The notes: generated by a model from the letters alone, not told the origin. Positions 17,385 through 25,670 are shown, numbered from the stretch's first letter. The stretch is 34,785 bases of DNA from Fidelibacterota bacterium (GCA_021734255.1 JAIPJM010000028.1:1-34785), one strand, 5' to 3'. Translations and numbers: made by a program.

Positions 17385-18680
17385 TTAATTCTTTGGTGAT
17401 GCATATAGCTCATAGGGGCCTGCATCATCAACAACAGCCCTAATGATCGCACCCTGCTCAATTTCACCGCTGATATAGACGACCTGATCGATCTCCGGTG
17501 CATCCCAGATACTGCGTCCGATCATCTGCCCAGCCACATCGGGATCTGTAGAGTCAATGATCACATCCAGCTCTTTGCCGATCAGTTCCTGATTCTTGTT
17601 GAAGGAAATACTATGCTGCAGATCCATGACCTGATCCATGCGCGATACTTTTACATCTGGTGGAACATCATCCTCCAGCTCTGCCCCACTGGTATCCTCT
17701 TCTTCCGAATAAGTGAAAACTCCAAGCCTGTCGAACTGGATCTCTTCCAGGAAATTCAGCAGGGTATCAAAGTCATCTTGTGTCTCCCCCGGGAAGCCAA
17801 CGATCACCGATGTACGCAGTTTGAGTTCGGGTATCTCGTTTCTCAGATTGAGTAGCAGCCTGCGTAATCCATCTGCATCCAGACCACGTTTCATGGCTGT
17901 CAGCATTGCAGTTGAAGCATGTTGGACAGGGATATCGAGGTAGGGCACGATCCGCCTGGCGTTTTTGAATACGGGAATGAGTTTCCGGGAAAAGTGTGAG
18001 GGATGCGCATAATGAAGTCTGATCCAGTCCAGGCCATCAACCTGATCAAGCTCAGTCAATAATTCATGCAAATAGCGCTTGGGTCTCAGGTCCCAGCCAT
18101 AGGTCGTACTATCCTGGGCGATGACGATCAGCTCCCGGACGCCTCGCTTCACCAGGGAACGGGCCTCCTCCACCAGGTCTTCCAGCGACCGGCTGCGTTG
18201 TTTGCCCCGCATGAGTGGAATGGCGCAGAAACTGCAGACATTGTCACAACCTTCACTGATCTTCAGATAGGCATAGTGTCTTGGTGTCAACAGCTTTCGT
18301 TTATGATCAGGGTCATCTGCCAGATGCGGTTTAGTGGTGATATGCTCAAAGATCCTTTTGAAGTCCTCAGTAACAAAAAACTTGTCAACCTCTGGCATTT
18401 CTTTGGTTAACTCATCTCTATAACGTGCTGACAGACAGCCTGCTACAAGGAGTTCTTCAAGTTTTCCTTTTTTCTTTAATTCAGCGGCTTCGAGAATGAC
18501 TTCCACAGATTCCTGCTTGGCATCGCCAATAAATCCGCAGGTATTAATGATGATCGTATCTGCATCTTCAGCTTCATCGATCAGTTCGATACCTGCCGAC
18601 TCCAAGCCACCGGCAATGATCTCGCTATCAACTGTGTTCTTCACACAGCCCAAACTAATGATGTGTACATTCTTTTTCAT
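17385..18680 (-). CDS. rimO: Ribosomal protein S12 methylthiotransferase
   Basis: RimO is a radical-SAM enzyme that methylthiolates an aspartate of ribosomal protein S12. The start is placed at ATG 18680, giving 431 residues beginning MKKNVHIISLGCVKNTVDSE, the standard RimO N-terminus. An upstream in-frame ATG at 18713 would add MLSVFASLREK, which is encoded by the end of the neighbouring repeat element and not by the gene. The N-terminal cluster cysteines (SLGCVKN, NTCGF, AGCLS) and the radical-SAM CxxxCxxC (GCDNVCSFCAIP) are intact; a TRAM domain ends the protein. Only a weak GAGA precedes the ATG, and that comes from the inserted element, so the native ribosome binding site may have been lost or moved. 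Confidence 0.95.
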   Translation of the reverse strand: MKKNVHIISLGCVKNTVDSEIIAGGLESAGIELIDEAEDADTIIINTCGFIGDAKQESVEVILEAAELKKKGKLEELLVAGCLSARYRDELTKEMPEVDKFFVTEDFKRIFEHITTKPHLADDPDHKRKLLTPRHYAYLKISEGCDNVCSFCAIPLMRGKQRSRSLEDLVEEARSLVKRGVRELIVIAQDSTTYGWDLRPKRYLHELLTELDQVDGLDWIRLHYAHPSHFSRKLIPVFKNARRIVPYLDIPVQHASTAMLTAMKRGLDADGLRRLLLNLRNEIPELKLRTSVIVGFPGETQDDFDTLLNFLEEIQFDRLGVFTYSEEEDTSGAELEDDVPPDVKVSRMDQVMDLQHSISFNKNQELIGKELDVIIDSTDPDVAGQMIGRSIWDAPEIDQVVYISGEIEQGAIIRAVVDDAGPYELYASPKN

Positions 18681-18685
18681 TTTTT

Positions 18686-19196
18686 CTCGCAGAGACGCAA
18701 AGACACTGAGCATTTATTCATAATTGGTGTTCCACCTAATCTTCAAGGTTGTTGACAACCCTCTCGAATCCATATTTCAGTAATTTTTCGTTAAAATTTA
18801 TTAGAAGATCCAATTTAATATCGGTCAACTTCAAATATGTAAGGACCTGTTTCTTGTGCACTGCTGACAATTTTTCCACTGATTTCAACTCAATTAGTAC
18901 TTTCTCCTCCACGATTATATCAGCTCGAAACCCTTTTCCAAATGTTTTGCCATCGTACAAAACCCGTATTGGCACTTGAGTTTGAATCTGCTATCCCTTT
19001 TTCTTTAACTCGTAGCACAGGATTTCTTCATATACCGATTCAAATAGTCCCGGACCTAGCTCCTGGTGAATTTTGACACTTAAATCAAAAATGACTTTTG
19101 ATAAATCATTTTCCTGCATTGTATACGTTTAATGGCTCCGAGTTTCTATTTCATGCTACATAAAAAAACACTCTGCGCCTCTGTTGGCTCTGCGAG
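18686..19196. mobile_element. GxxExxY cassette bounded by inverted repeats
   Basis: A 511-bp segment is bounded by a perfect 9-bp inverted repeat: CTCGCAGAG at 18686-18694 and CTCTGCGAG at 19188-19196. The sequence inside both ends stays similar but imperfect (GACGCAAAGACACTGAG on the left; CAACAGAGGCGCAGAG on the reverse of the right). The segment contains only the GxxExxY pseudogene and starts 5 bp from the rimO start codon and 6 bp from the ftsY stop codon. GxxExxY genes are often found next to such CGCAGAG-type repeats in environmental genomes, from general knowledge. No transposase is encoded, so mobility is inferred. Confidence 0.55.
18736..19119 (-). pseudogene. GxxExxY-family protein, interrupted by an amber codon
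   Basis: Read from ATG 19119 the frame encodes MQENDLSKVIFDLSVKIH, then GPGLFESVYEEIL with the family signature G-L-F-E-S-V-Y at residues 24-30. Codon 43 is TAG (18991-18993). The same frame continues without shift for 84 more codons (VPIRVLYDGKTFGKGFRADI, VLIELKSVEKLS, VLTYLKLTDIKLDLLINF), which is the rest of a normal GxxExxY protein. The total of 127 codons equals the usual family length. A single base change explains the break. The fold resembles PD-(D/E)XK nucleases, with E and K in IELK; the biological role of the family is not established. Readthrough or a sequencing error cannot be excluded. Confidence 0.8.
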
Positions 19197-19202
19197 AGGG
19201 AA

Positions 19203-20129
19203 TTAATTTTGGGGTACTTCAAAGAGCGCTTCCACGTAGGCTTCTGCTTCAAAGGCCTGAATATCATCCATTTGCTCACCGATACCGATGTATTTCACCG
19301 GTATATCCAGCTTATGGTGAATGGCAATGGCTATCCCCCCTTTTGCTGTCCCATCAAGCTTGGTCAGGAACAGATGATCCACGGGCGTAACATCTGAGAA
19401 TTGCTGGGCCTGGATCAAACCGTTTTGTCCTGTCGTCGCATCAATGGTCAAAACCGTCTCGTGGGGAGCATCCGGTATCACTTTTTTCACCACCCGCTGG
19501 ATCTTGGCCAACTCATCCATAAGATTTTTCTGAGTGTGGAGGCGACCGGCAGTGTCAATGATGACAACATCCAATGATCGCTGTTTGGCGCTCTGTAAGG
19601 CATCATAGACTACGGCACTGGGATCCTGAGCATCCTTATGTACCAGCTCTGCACCGGATCGCTGCGACCACACGGATAATTGTTCGATGGCTGCCGCCCG
19701 GAAGGTATCACCGGCAACAAGGATAACTTTTTTGCCCTGGGAAATGTAATGATTGGCCAGTTTTCCAATGGACGTGGTTTTACCTGTGCCATTCACACCG
19801 ATAACAAGGATGACGTGTGGTTTGTGTTCAAGCTCGGTTGAGGTGTCTTGACCTGCCATCCGGCCGATCAGGTCTGATTTTAGAAATGCCACAACGGTTT
19901 CCATCTCAACAACCTGATTCAAGGGGAAATTCTTACGCAGATTCTCAATGATCTCCAGAGAAAGGTCCACGCCGATATCGGCTGAGATAAGCGTTTCCTC
20001 TATCTCTTCAAGGATCTCCTCGGTCATGGGCACCGATCCGGTAAATAGCTTGGAGATACTGTTGTTCAGCTGCGTACGAGACTTGCGTAGCCCTTTTTTC
20101 AGTCGATTGAATGCTGATGATAAAATCAC
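19203..20129 (-). CDS. ftsY: Signal recognition particle receptor FtsY
   Basis: FtsY is the SRP receptor GTPase that delivers ribosome-nascent chain complexes to the SecYEG translocon. The 308-residue product has the helical N domain (about 1-100), then the G domain with P-loop GVNGTGKTT at 111-119, DTFRAAAIEQL, DTAGRLHTQ and TKLDGTAKGG. The acidic A domain of E. coli FtsY is absent, as in many bacteria; the basic N-terminus (RLKKGLRKSR) could bind membrane directly. The start codon is GTG at 20129 with only a weak AGAAG upstream, which makes this start moderately certain. It lies 26 bp after the phosphatidyltransferase gene. Confidence 0.96.
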   Translation of the reverse strand: MILSSAFNRLKKGLRKSRTQLNNSISKLFTGSVPMTEEILEEIEETLISADIGVDLSLEIIENLRKNFPLNQVVEMETVVAFLKSDLIGRMAGQDTSTELEHKPHVILVIGVNGTGKTTSIGKLANHYISQGKKVILVAGDTFRAAAIEQLSVWSQRSGAELVHKDAQDPSAVVYDALQSAKQRSLDVVIIDTAGRLHTQKNLMDELAKIQRVVKKVIPDAPHETVLTIDATTGQNGLIQAQQFSDVTPVDHLFLTKLDGTAKGGIAIAIHHKLDIPVKYIGIGEQMDDIQAFEAEAYVEALFEVPQN

Positions 20130-20155
20130 GGTATATACTTCTTGTTATTAATAGT

Positions 20156-20713
20156 TTAGTTCTGTTTTACATCCACCAGGTACAGGTGGTAGTAGTGCTT
20201 CATGTAGAAGATGAATGAGACGCCTGCCAATCCAGTCGAGAGGTACAGAAAGTATTGTGCCCAGGGATCGATCTTAAAGATCATCAAAATGAACGTGATA
20301 CTGGTAATAAAAATGGACCACTTACCGGTGCGATTAGCCTGCATCTCACGTTTGGACTCTTTGCTGACCAGGTAACCCAGCCCGAATATGAGTGCTTCAC
20401 GCAGCACAACGAAGATGACAAACCATAATGGGATTGCCTCGGCAACCGGTTTGGCAAAAAACAGTACTCCGAAAACGACTATTTTATCGGCCGCAGGGTC
20501 AAGAAATTTCCCCAGTCGACTCACTTCATGATAGTAACGGGCAAACCAGCCATCCAGGTAATCAGAAACGATACCCAGAAGGATCCAGAATACTGCCCAC
20601 ATGGGAAAATTGGCGAGCTTCCCATCCCAGGTGTTCAGATAATACACGATCGGTATGACCATCAAGCCGCGGGCCAAAGATGTTGTATTCGCTGCTGTAA
20701 AGAATTTTCTCAT
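20156..20713 (-). CDS. pgsA: CDP-alcohol phosphatidyltransferase, probably phosphatidylglycerophosphate synthase
   Basis: The 185-residue inner-membrane protein carries the full CDP-alcohol phosphotransferase signature DG-x2-AR-x8-G-x3-D-x3-D at residues 54-76 (DGWFAR, then GKFLDPAAD) and about five to six hydrophobic segments. The family transfers a phosphatidyl group from CDP-diacylglycerol to an alcohol. Size and the LDPAADK wording match PgsA, the first step of phosphatidylglycerol synthesis, but substrate choice cannot be read from sequence with certainty. It lies 12 bp after the second ABC ATPase gene and 26 bp before ftsY. Confidence 0.85.
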   Translation of the reverse strand: MRKFFTAANTTSLARGLMVIPIVYYLNTWDGKLANFPMWAVFWILLGIVSDYLDGWFARYYHEVSRLGKFLDPAADKIVVFGVLFFAKPVAEAIPLWFVIFVVLREALIFGLGYLVSKESKREMQANRTGKWSIFITSITFILMIFKIDPWAQYFLYLSTGLAGVSFIFYMKHYYHLYLVDVKQN

Positions 20714-20725
20714 GTCTACCGGATT

Positions 20726-21385
20726 CTATTCCTCAGTCTGGGATCTGACACCATATACACTCAGATCAAAGTCAGGTTCATTTAACAGTGCTTCTGTTTT
20801 TCCAACCCTGTCCAAAGTGCCATCCTTCATGCAAATGAGGGATGTCGATTCTTTCACAAATGCCTCATTGTGCGATATAAGGATCACCCTTGTATCTATA
20901 GCTTTTAAATTACGTATTTTAGTCAAAAGCACCACTTTTTCTTTTGGAGTGATACCGATTTCCGGCTCATCCAGAATAATTTTATGGTGTTTCAAATAAA
21001 ACATGCTGACCAGGGCAATTCGTCGCCGCTCCCCTCCACTCATGAGAATAAAGGGAAAACTCAGCATGTGGTCAGGGTCAGTGAACCCCAACTCGATCAG
21101 GAGCTCCTGCAGACGCTCTCTTTCTATGCTTTCCGAAAAGAAGGTCTCAAGCTGTTCCAGGAGATTTTCTGCGAACAGGAAACGATCCATGAACTGAGGC
21201 AGATAGAACCAGGGTGGTTCCTGATCAACCTGGGCTAGGGTTTCCGCAAAACTACTTTTTCCGCTGCCATTCTTCCCGATGATACAGGTAAATCCGGTCG
21301 GATCGAGCTGTATCTCACTGGTAGTCAGTCGAAATGAGTCATTTCCCGGATATTCTCTTGATAATGCTGGAATAGTCAGGCTCAT
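20726..21385 (-). CDS. ABC transporter ATPase-like protein, degenerate D-loop
   Basis: The 219-residue protein is a single nucleotide-binding domain: Walker A GKNGSGKSS (37-45), Q-loop LPQ (62-64), signature MSGGER (115-120), Walker B IILDE (136-140) and switch His172 (ILISHNE). The D-loop, normally SALD, reads EIGIT, so its aspartate is missing. Its start overlaps the stop of the preceding ATPase gene by 4 bp (ATGA), implying translational coupling and a heterodimer. The pair resembles the two ATPases of energy-coupling-factor transporters, but no EcfT or other membrane subunit lies nearby. The transported substrate is unknown. Confidence 0.82.
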   Translation of the reverse strand: MSLTIPALSREYPGNDSFRLTTSEIQLDPTGFTCIIGKNGSGKSSFAETLAQVDQEPPWFYLPQFMDRFLFAENLLEQLETFFSESIERERLQELLIELGFTDPDHMLSFPFILMSGGERRRIALVSMFYLKHHKIILDEPEIGITPKEKVVLLTKIRNLKAIDTRVILISHNEAFVKESTSLICMKDGTLDRVGKTEALLNEPDFDLSVYGVRSQTEE

Positions 21386-22035
21386 AGGCGCTCTACCCTC
21401 GGCTGCTGGCTGTCCAGGTCAAGGACATGACTTCCCCAGGCGACTTCTCGCTTGAATTGTGTTGCATGCACAATCGTTCTACCTTGTTCATGTGCGCGAA
21501 CCAAGGCTTTACGAAGTACCTGGGCGGCTTGTTTATCCAGATAGGAGCTAGGTTCGTCCAGTAACAGGAGTGGCGCCGAGTTTGCCAGAAATTGAACCAG
21601 GGCTATCCCCTGCTTTTCTCCTCCTGATAAGGTGTCTATGCGTCGCGGCAACAGATGCTCCATGTTCAGCTGCTCAAGTAGTTGATGATCTTCAGATGTC
21701 AGCTGTTCCTTCTGATAGGATAATTCTTGCGCGACTGTCTCTCCAAAGAACAATTCATCCATCTGCTGAGCCAGATAGGCGATCTGCCCATCCTTGACGC
21801 CATCCACATATCCGAAGCGAACCTGACGCTCACCGACGATGATCGCTCCGGAATTGGGCTCTATTAAGCCCATGATCAATTTGAGCAAGCTGCTTTTTCC
21901 GCTCCCGTTGGCACCTGTGATCGATACAAATGCACCGGGGGGGATATTACAATTAAAAGCCTGGAAAATTGATTTGTGATGGTCTCCCCAATGGTAATCG
22001 AGTTCCAAGTCCCGAACCTGGATCAGGTAATCCAT
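21382..22035 (-). CDS. ABC transporter ATPase-like protein, canonical partner
   Basis: The 217-residue nucleotide-binding domain has Walker A GANGSGKSS (41-49), Q-loop Gln90 (YLAQQ), signature LSGGEKQ (136-142), Walker B LLLLDEPSS with D160/E161, an intact D-loop (YLD) and switch His190. The segment after the Q-loop (MDELFFGETVAQEL) resembles the FG-T-V pattern of cobalt/ECF-type ATPases. It starts 4 bp after the polyprenyl synthase gene and overlaps the next ATPase gene by 4 bp. No permease gene is encoded between 14636 and 25554 except TatC and PgsA, which have other roles, so the membrane partner must lie elsewhere or the pair has a soluble role. Confidence 0.85.
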   Translation of the reverse strand: MDYLIQVRDLELDYHWGDHHKSIFQAFNCNIPPGAFVSITGANGSGKSSLLKLIMGLIEPNSGAIIVGERQVRFGYVDGVKDGQIAYLAQQMDELFFGETVAQELSYQKEQLTSEDHQLLEQLNMEHLLPRRIDTLSGGEKQGIALVQFLANSAPLLLLDEPSSYLDKQAAQVLRKALVRAHEQGRTIVHATQFKREVAWGSHVLDLDSQQPRVERL

Positions 22036-22039
22036 GGGG

Positions 22040-23035
22040 TTATTTCTCGCGTTGAATATTAAAGTCTATGAACTGGCTCATGGAGTGCTTAACCGGGCTG
22101 TCTGTAAACATCTCCAGGCTTTGTTTTGCCTGATCTGAGAAATGCTGTAAGCGTTCCTTGGTATACTCGAGGCCCCCATATTCATTGATGAACCCGAGGA
22201 CGTACTGCTTGATCGCCCGATCACTCCCCTTTTTACTCTGGCGTTTGAATTCCCGGGTCTTCTCTTTACCAGCCTTCTGGAGAGCATGGATCAGGGGTAG
22301 TGTCTCCATGTTGTGCTTTACATCCAATCCGATGGGTTTGCCAACAGATGCAGCGCGTCCCTCAAAATCGAATAGATCGTCCTTTATTTGAAAGGCGATC
22401 CCAAAATTACGGCCATATTCGAAGAGAGCCTCCCAAACCGCTGGATCGTCTGAAGTGGTCATGGCACCAAGCTTACAGGCAGACGCGACCAGAGATGCCG
22501 TCTTGTCTTCGATCATTTCATAATAGGCGGCTTCGGTCATTGTATCGGAACGGGCACGATCGATCTGATCGATCTCCCCGGTAACCAGTTTATCAGCGGT
22601 GTGGGCCAGAAGATCTAACATCTCAGGTTCTTTTAATTCCACCATTTTGATCAAAGCTTTGGAAAAAAGATAGTCACCGATGAGTACGCTGATCTTGTTG
22701 CGCCAGATAGAATTGATGCTGGGCAGCCCTCTTCTCGTCTCAGCTTCATCTACTACATCATCATGAACCAGCGTCGCTGTGTGCATCACTTCAACCAGTG
22801 AGGCTGCCGCATAGGTCTTTTCACTGCATTCACCATTAAGCTTGGCAGAGAGCAGGAGCAGCATGGGGCGCATCTTCTTCCCCTTCTGCGCGATCACATA
22901 TTTCATTACCTGATTGATCAGAAAGACATGCGACTGCAGTGATCTTTCAAAGTGGTGCTGGAAACTGTTCAGCTCAGCCTGTATGGGACGGAGGAGATCA
23001 TCCAAGGAAATCTTCAAGTAGCTCATCCTCTTCAT
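22040..23035 (-). CDS. Long-chain polyprenyl diphosphate synthase
   Basis: The 331-residue trans-prenyltransferase has the first Asp-rich motif DDVVD at 92-96 in the context MHTATLVHDD and the second DDLFD at 219-223. A small residue (Ala) at the fifth position before the first motif is typical of octaprenyl/heptaprenyl synthases such as IspB, so the likely product is the side chain of menaquinone or ubiquinone. It works in the cytoplasm or at the membrane on farnesyl diphosphate and isopentenyl diphosphate. The long start overlaps the end of tatC by 38 bp; ATG 23026, three codons later, is an alternative, and neither has a well-placed ribosome binding site. The next gene starts 4 bp after its stop. 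Confidence 0.92.
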   Translation of the reverse strand: MKRMSYLKISLDDLLRPIQAELNSFQHHFERSLQSHVFLINQVMKYVIAQKGKKMRPMLLLLSAKLNGECSEKTYAAASLVEVMHTATLVHDDVVDEAETRRGLPSINSIWRNKISVLIGDYLFSKALIKMVELKEPEMLDLLAHTADKLVTGEIDQIDRARSDTMTEAAYYEMIEDKTASLVASACKLGAMTTSDDPAVWEALFEYGRNFGIAFQIKDDLFDFEGRAASVGKPIGLDVKHNMETLPLIHALQKAGKEKTREFKRQSKKGSDRAIKQYVLGFINEYGGLEYTKERLQHFSDQAKQSLEMFTDSPVKHSMSQFIDFNIQREK

Positions 23036-23804
23036 TTATGCCGTCTGAGTCGTCATCCGCTTCCTCTGCTTCAACCTTTTTCTGTTTCACGATCCGAGCG
23101 ACCAATATGCTGACCTCATAGAGCAGGATCATGGGTGTGGCAACCCCAAGCATGGTAAAAGGATCGGCAGGGGTAAAGATGGCAGAGACCATCAGGATCA
23201 AGAGATAAGCGAATCGTCGAATACGCTTCAAGATCTGAGCATTGACAATACCGATCTTAGCCAAAAGAAAAATTACAACCGGCAGTTCAAACGCCATACC
23301 GGTGAACATGATCAATATTGTGATATAATTCAGGTAATCCGTGATGGTTACATAGTTGACCAGTCCAGGCAGCCCATGATTCAGGATGGCAAAAAATTTC
23401 AGTGACCAGGGTATCATGACAAAATAGGAGAATAGCGAACCAGTGACGAAACAGGCGATCGTCACCATGATCAAGGCTGGAGCGAAGGCACGTTCATCAT
23501 CAAGCAGACCGGGTGCTATGAAGCGCCAGATCTGGTGAATGATGACGGGCAGAGAGAAGACCACTCCCAGCACGACAGCAACCCTCATTTTTGCCAGAAA
23601 TACACCGAGAATGGTGGTGTTTAGGAGTTCTAACCGGGGTTCCGTTTGCTCAATAGGAAAGCTGAGGATATGGATAAGCTGGTTAGAAAAAATAAAACCG
23701 ATGATAGCAAAAATGAGAATGCTGCTAAAGGCCTTAATAACCCGCCACCTGAGTTCCTCCAGATGCTCGAGTAAAGGCATTTCACTGTTTTGGACTTTAT
23801 TCAT
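22998..23804 (-). CDS. tatC: Sec-independent protein translocase TatC
   Basis: TatC is the twin-arginine signal receptor of the Tat pathway in the inner membrane. The 268-residue protein has the conserved N-terminal HLEELRWR, six hydrophobic segments, and the family block WRFIAPGLLDDERA in the first periplasmic region. The C-terminal tail is unusually acidic (EAEEADDDSDGINEEDELLED). No tatA/B gene is adjacent. No clear ribosome binding site precedes the ATG, and 97 bp with no recognisable feature separate it from meaB. Confidence 0.96.
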   Translation of the reverse strand: MNKVQNSEMPLLEHLEELRWRVIKAFSSILIFAIIGFIFSNQLIHILSFPIEQTEPRLELLNTTILGVFLAKMRVAVVLGVVFSLPVIIHQIWRFIAPGLLDDERAFAPALIMVTIACFVTGSLFSYFVMIPWSLKFFAILNHGLPGLVNYVTITDYLNYITILIMFTGMAFELPVVIFLLAKIGIVNAQILKRIRRFAYLLILMVSAIFTPADPFTMLGVATPMILLYEVSILVARIVKQKKVEAEEADDDSDGINEEDELLEDFLG

Positions 23805-23901
23805 GGCTGATTAAGATAAAAGGTTTCCAATTGAGACAAACCACTAATACCCCTATGCACATAGTAATCCACCATATTTACCTGCTTTCAGGAAGTTGCT
23901 A

Positions 23902-24834
23902 TTAAAAGTCGATAATTGTTTTGGCTATATGTAGTGGAGAGGTTCTGTCTCGTTCTGAGTTCTCTATCAATTGCTGAAATTGTGACTGGCGCTTGTCATT
24001 CCAGAAGGTTGAAAGCGTGTGTGCATCAATATATTTTCGGATCCTTTGTTCGATCCGTCGTCTGAAATTTCGCTTGATCTGCCCTGCCTGCATGAGGTGC
24101 TTCCTGTGCTGGGTAAGGGCCTCCATCAGATCTGCTATTCCATTCTGCTCCAGGGCACTGGTCTTGACAACCTGGGGTGTCCAGTCCTTCTCCATCTGGG
24201 TTCTGGTCTCAAGCATGGATTTGATCTGCGCAAACGCCTGATTGGCACCCTTACGGTCAGCCTTGTTCATCACAAAGACATCGGCGATCTCCATGAGCCC
24301 GGCCTTCATGGCCTGGATGTCATCCCCTGACTCAGGCACCAGGACTACCAGGGTGGAATCAGCCGCATCAGCCACATCCAGTTCAACCTGGCCGACGCCA
24401 ACGGTTTCGTAGATGATGATATCGTACCCGGCTGCATCGAAGAGATCAGCAGATTCCTGTGCTTGCAGCGCCAGGCCACCACGACTACCTCTGGTCGCCA
24501 TGGATCGAATGAAGACACCACGGTCTTCATAATGCCTGCTCATTCTCACCCGATCCCCAAGTATGGCCCCACCCGTAAATGGGCTGGTGGGGTCGATCGA
24601 GATGACGCCGACCCGCTTGTCCTGTGCTCTCCATTTTTCTATGAGCAGATCGACGAGTGTACTTTTACCAGCGCCGGGAGGACCAGTGACTCCAATGCGA
24701 TAGGCGCCGCCCAGATATTGAAAGAGTGAGTCAGTCAGCGCAATATCGAGACCATCACTGTTCTCAACAAACGAAAGCGCCCGGGAGATTGCCAGGCGCT
24801 CAGACTTTAGTATACCGTCAAGGTCAATATTCAT
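23902..24834 (-). CDS. meaB: MeaB/ArgK-type G3E GTPase (methylmalonyl-CoA mutase chaperone family)
   Basis: The 310-residue P-loop GTPase has Walker A GPPGAGKST (51-59), the ISIDPTSPFTGGAILGDRVRM block, switch ETVGVGQ and the base-specificity motif NKAD. Known MeaB proteins load and protect the B12 cofactor of methylmalonyl-CoA mutase. No mutase or epimerase gene is in this window, so the partner must be encoded elsewhere; some homologs serve isobutyryl-CoA or ethylmalonyl-CoA mutases. It lies 15 bp after the Crp/Fnr gene. Confidence 0.93.
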   Translation of the reverse strand: MNIDLDGILKSERLAISRALSFVENSDGLDIALTDSLFQYLGGAYRIGVTGPPGAGKSTLVDLLIEKWRAQDKRVGVISIDPTSPFTGGAILGDRVRMSRHYEDRGVFIRSMATRGSRGGLALQAQESADLFDAAGYDIIIYETVGVGQVELDVADAADSTLVVLVPESGDDIQAMKAGLMEIADVFVMNKADRKGANQAFAQIKSMLETRTQMEKDWTPQVVKTSALEQNGIADLMEALTQHRKHLMQAGQIKRNFRRRIEQRIRKYIDAHTLSTFWNDKRQSQFQQLIENSERDRTSPLHIAKTIIDF

Positions 24835-24849
24835 TAGATCTCGGATCTA

Positions 24850-25554
24850 TTAAAATTTTATCTGATATATTTCCTTAAATTTGCTATACCTGCGAATAAC
24901 TACCTTCTGACCGTCCCTGGCAAGCCAATCCTTCTCTTCCAGCTTTTTCATCATGCGCGAGACAGTTTCTCGCGTCGTACCGGCCATATTGGCGATGTCC
25001 TGCTGCATAGGCATACTATTCAGGGTCACATCCCCCATTTGATACTTGCCGCTTTCCTCAGCCAGGCTAATGAGGATGGAAGCGATCTTACCCTCTGCAT
25101 CACTGAGCGTCAGATACTCCAAATGCATATCTGTTTTTCTGAGCCGCTGAGCCAATTCCATGAGTAGCGCGGTGGCGACCTTGGGATGATGCTCGATCAG
25201 ATCCAGGAACTCTCGGCGATTGATGGTTTGGATCTTGCATTCATTCATGGTAATTATATTGGCTGACCGGGTTTCTCCATCAAGGATAGCCAGCTCACCG
25301 AAGAAGTCACCCTCCTGGAGAAAGGCTAATACAGCTTCACGGCCATCTTCTGCAAGGCGGGTAACTTTGACTGAGCCCTTCTCAATGATGAAGAAATTAT
25401 CTCCCGTCTGTTCCTGGTGCAGAATATGTTCTTCTTTCTTATAATTCTTTTCCTGAGCAACACCCGCCAGGTGTTCAAGCGCCTTGTCATCCAAATCAGC
25501 GAATAGCGGGACGAGTCTCAAGGTATCTTTGACTTCTTCTAATCGGTCGCTCAT
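24850..25554 (-). CDS. Crp/Fnr-family transcriptional regulator
   Basis: The start is set at ATG 25554, because GAGGAG stands 6 bases before it but directly abuts the upstream ATG at 25560. The 234-residue protein has an N-terminal cyclic-nucleotide-binding fold with FFGELAILDGETRSA, keeping the Glu and Arg-Ser that contact cyclic nucleotide phosphate in Crp. It ends with a winged helix (QQDIANMAGTTRETVSRMMKKLEE). The recognition helix R-E-T-V-x-R matches that of E. coli Crp, which predicts TGTGA-type half-sites. It has no Fnr-type N-terminal cysteine cluster. It is first in the long minus-strand operon and so may control its own transcription unit. Confidence 0.92.
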   Translation of the reverse strand: MSDRLEEVKDTLRLVPLFADLDDKALEHLAGVAQEKNYKKEEHILHQEQTGDNFFIIEKGSVKVTRLAEDGREAVLAFLQEGDFFGELAILDGETRSANIITMNECKIQTINRREFLDLIEHHPKVATALLMELAQRLRKTDMHLEYLTLSDAEGKIASILISLAEESGKYQMGDVTLNSMPMQQDIANMAGTTRETVSRMMKKLEEKDWLARDGQKVVIRRYSKFKEIYQIKF

Positions 25555-25656
25555 GTCCATCTCCTCAAATTACCTACAGGTTAATTCAGCAGTGCAGACA
25601 CCTGTATCCCCCACATAGATCTGCAATCAGTTATAGTATTGCTTGAGGCTAAATTA

Positions 25657-25670
25657 GACCGGAAACGGTC
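25657..25670. other. Small perfect hairpin with GAAA loop
   Basis: GACCG-GAAA-CGGTC forms a 5-bp GC-rich stem with a tetraloop of the GNRA type (read on the plus strand). It lies about 100 bp upstream of the crp-like gene, in the 299-bp gap between that gene and the divergent rpsT. Apart from this and the rpsT promoter, I see nothing in 25561-25799. It may be chance. Confidence 0.3.

Noticed and set aside
18681-18713. Longer N-terminus for RimO from ATG 18713
   Set aside because: The extra residues come from the CGCAGAG-type repeat end of the inserted cassette; the family start is MKKNVHIISLG.
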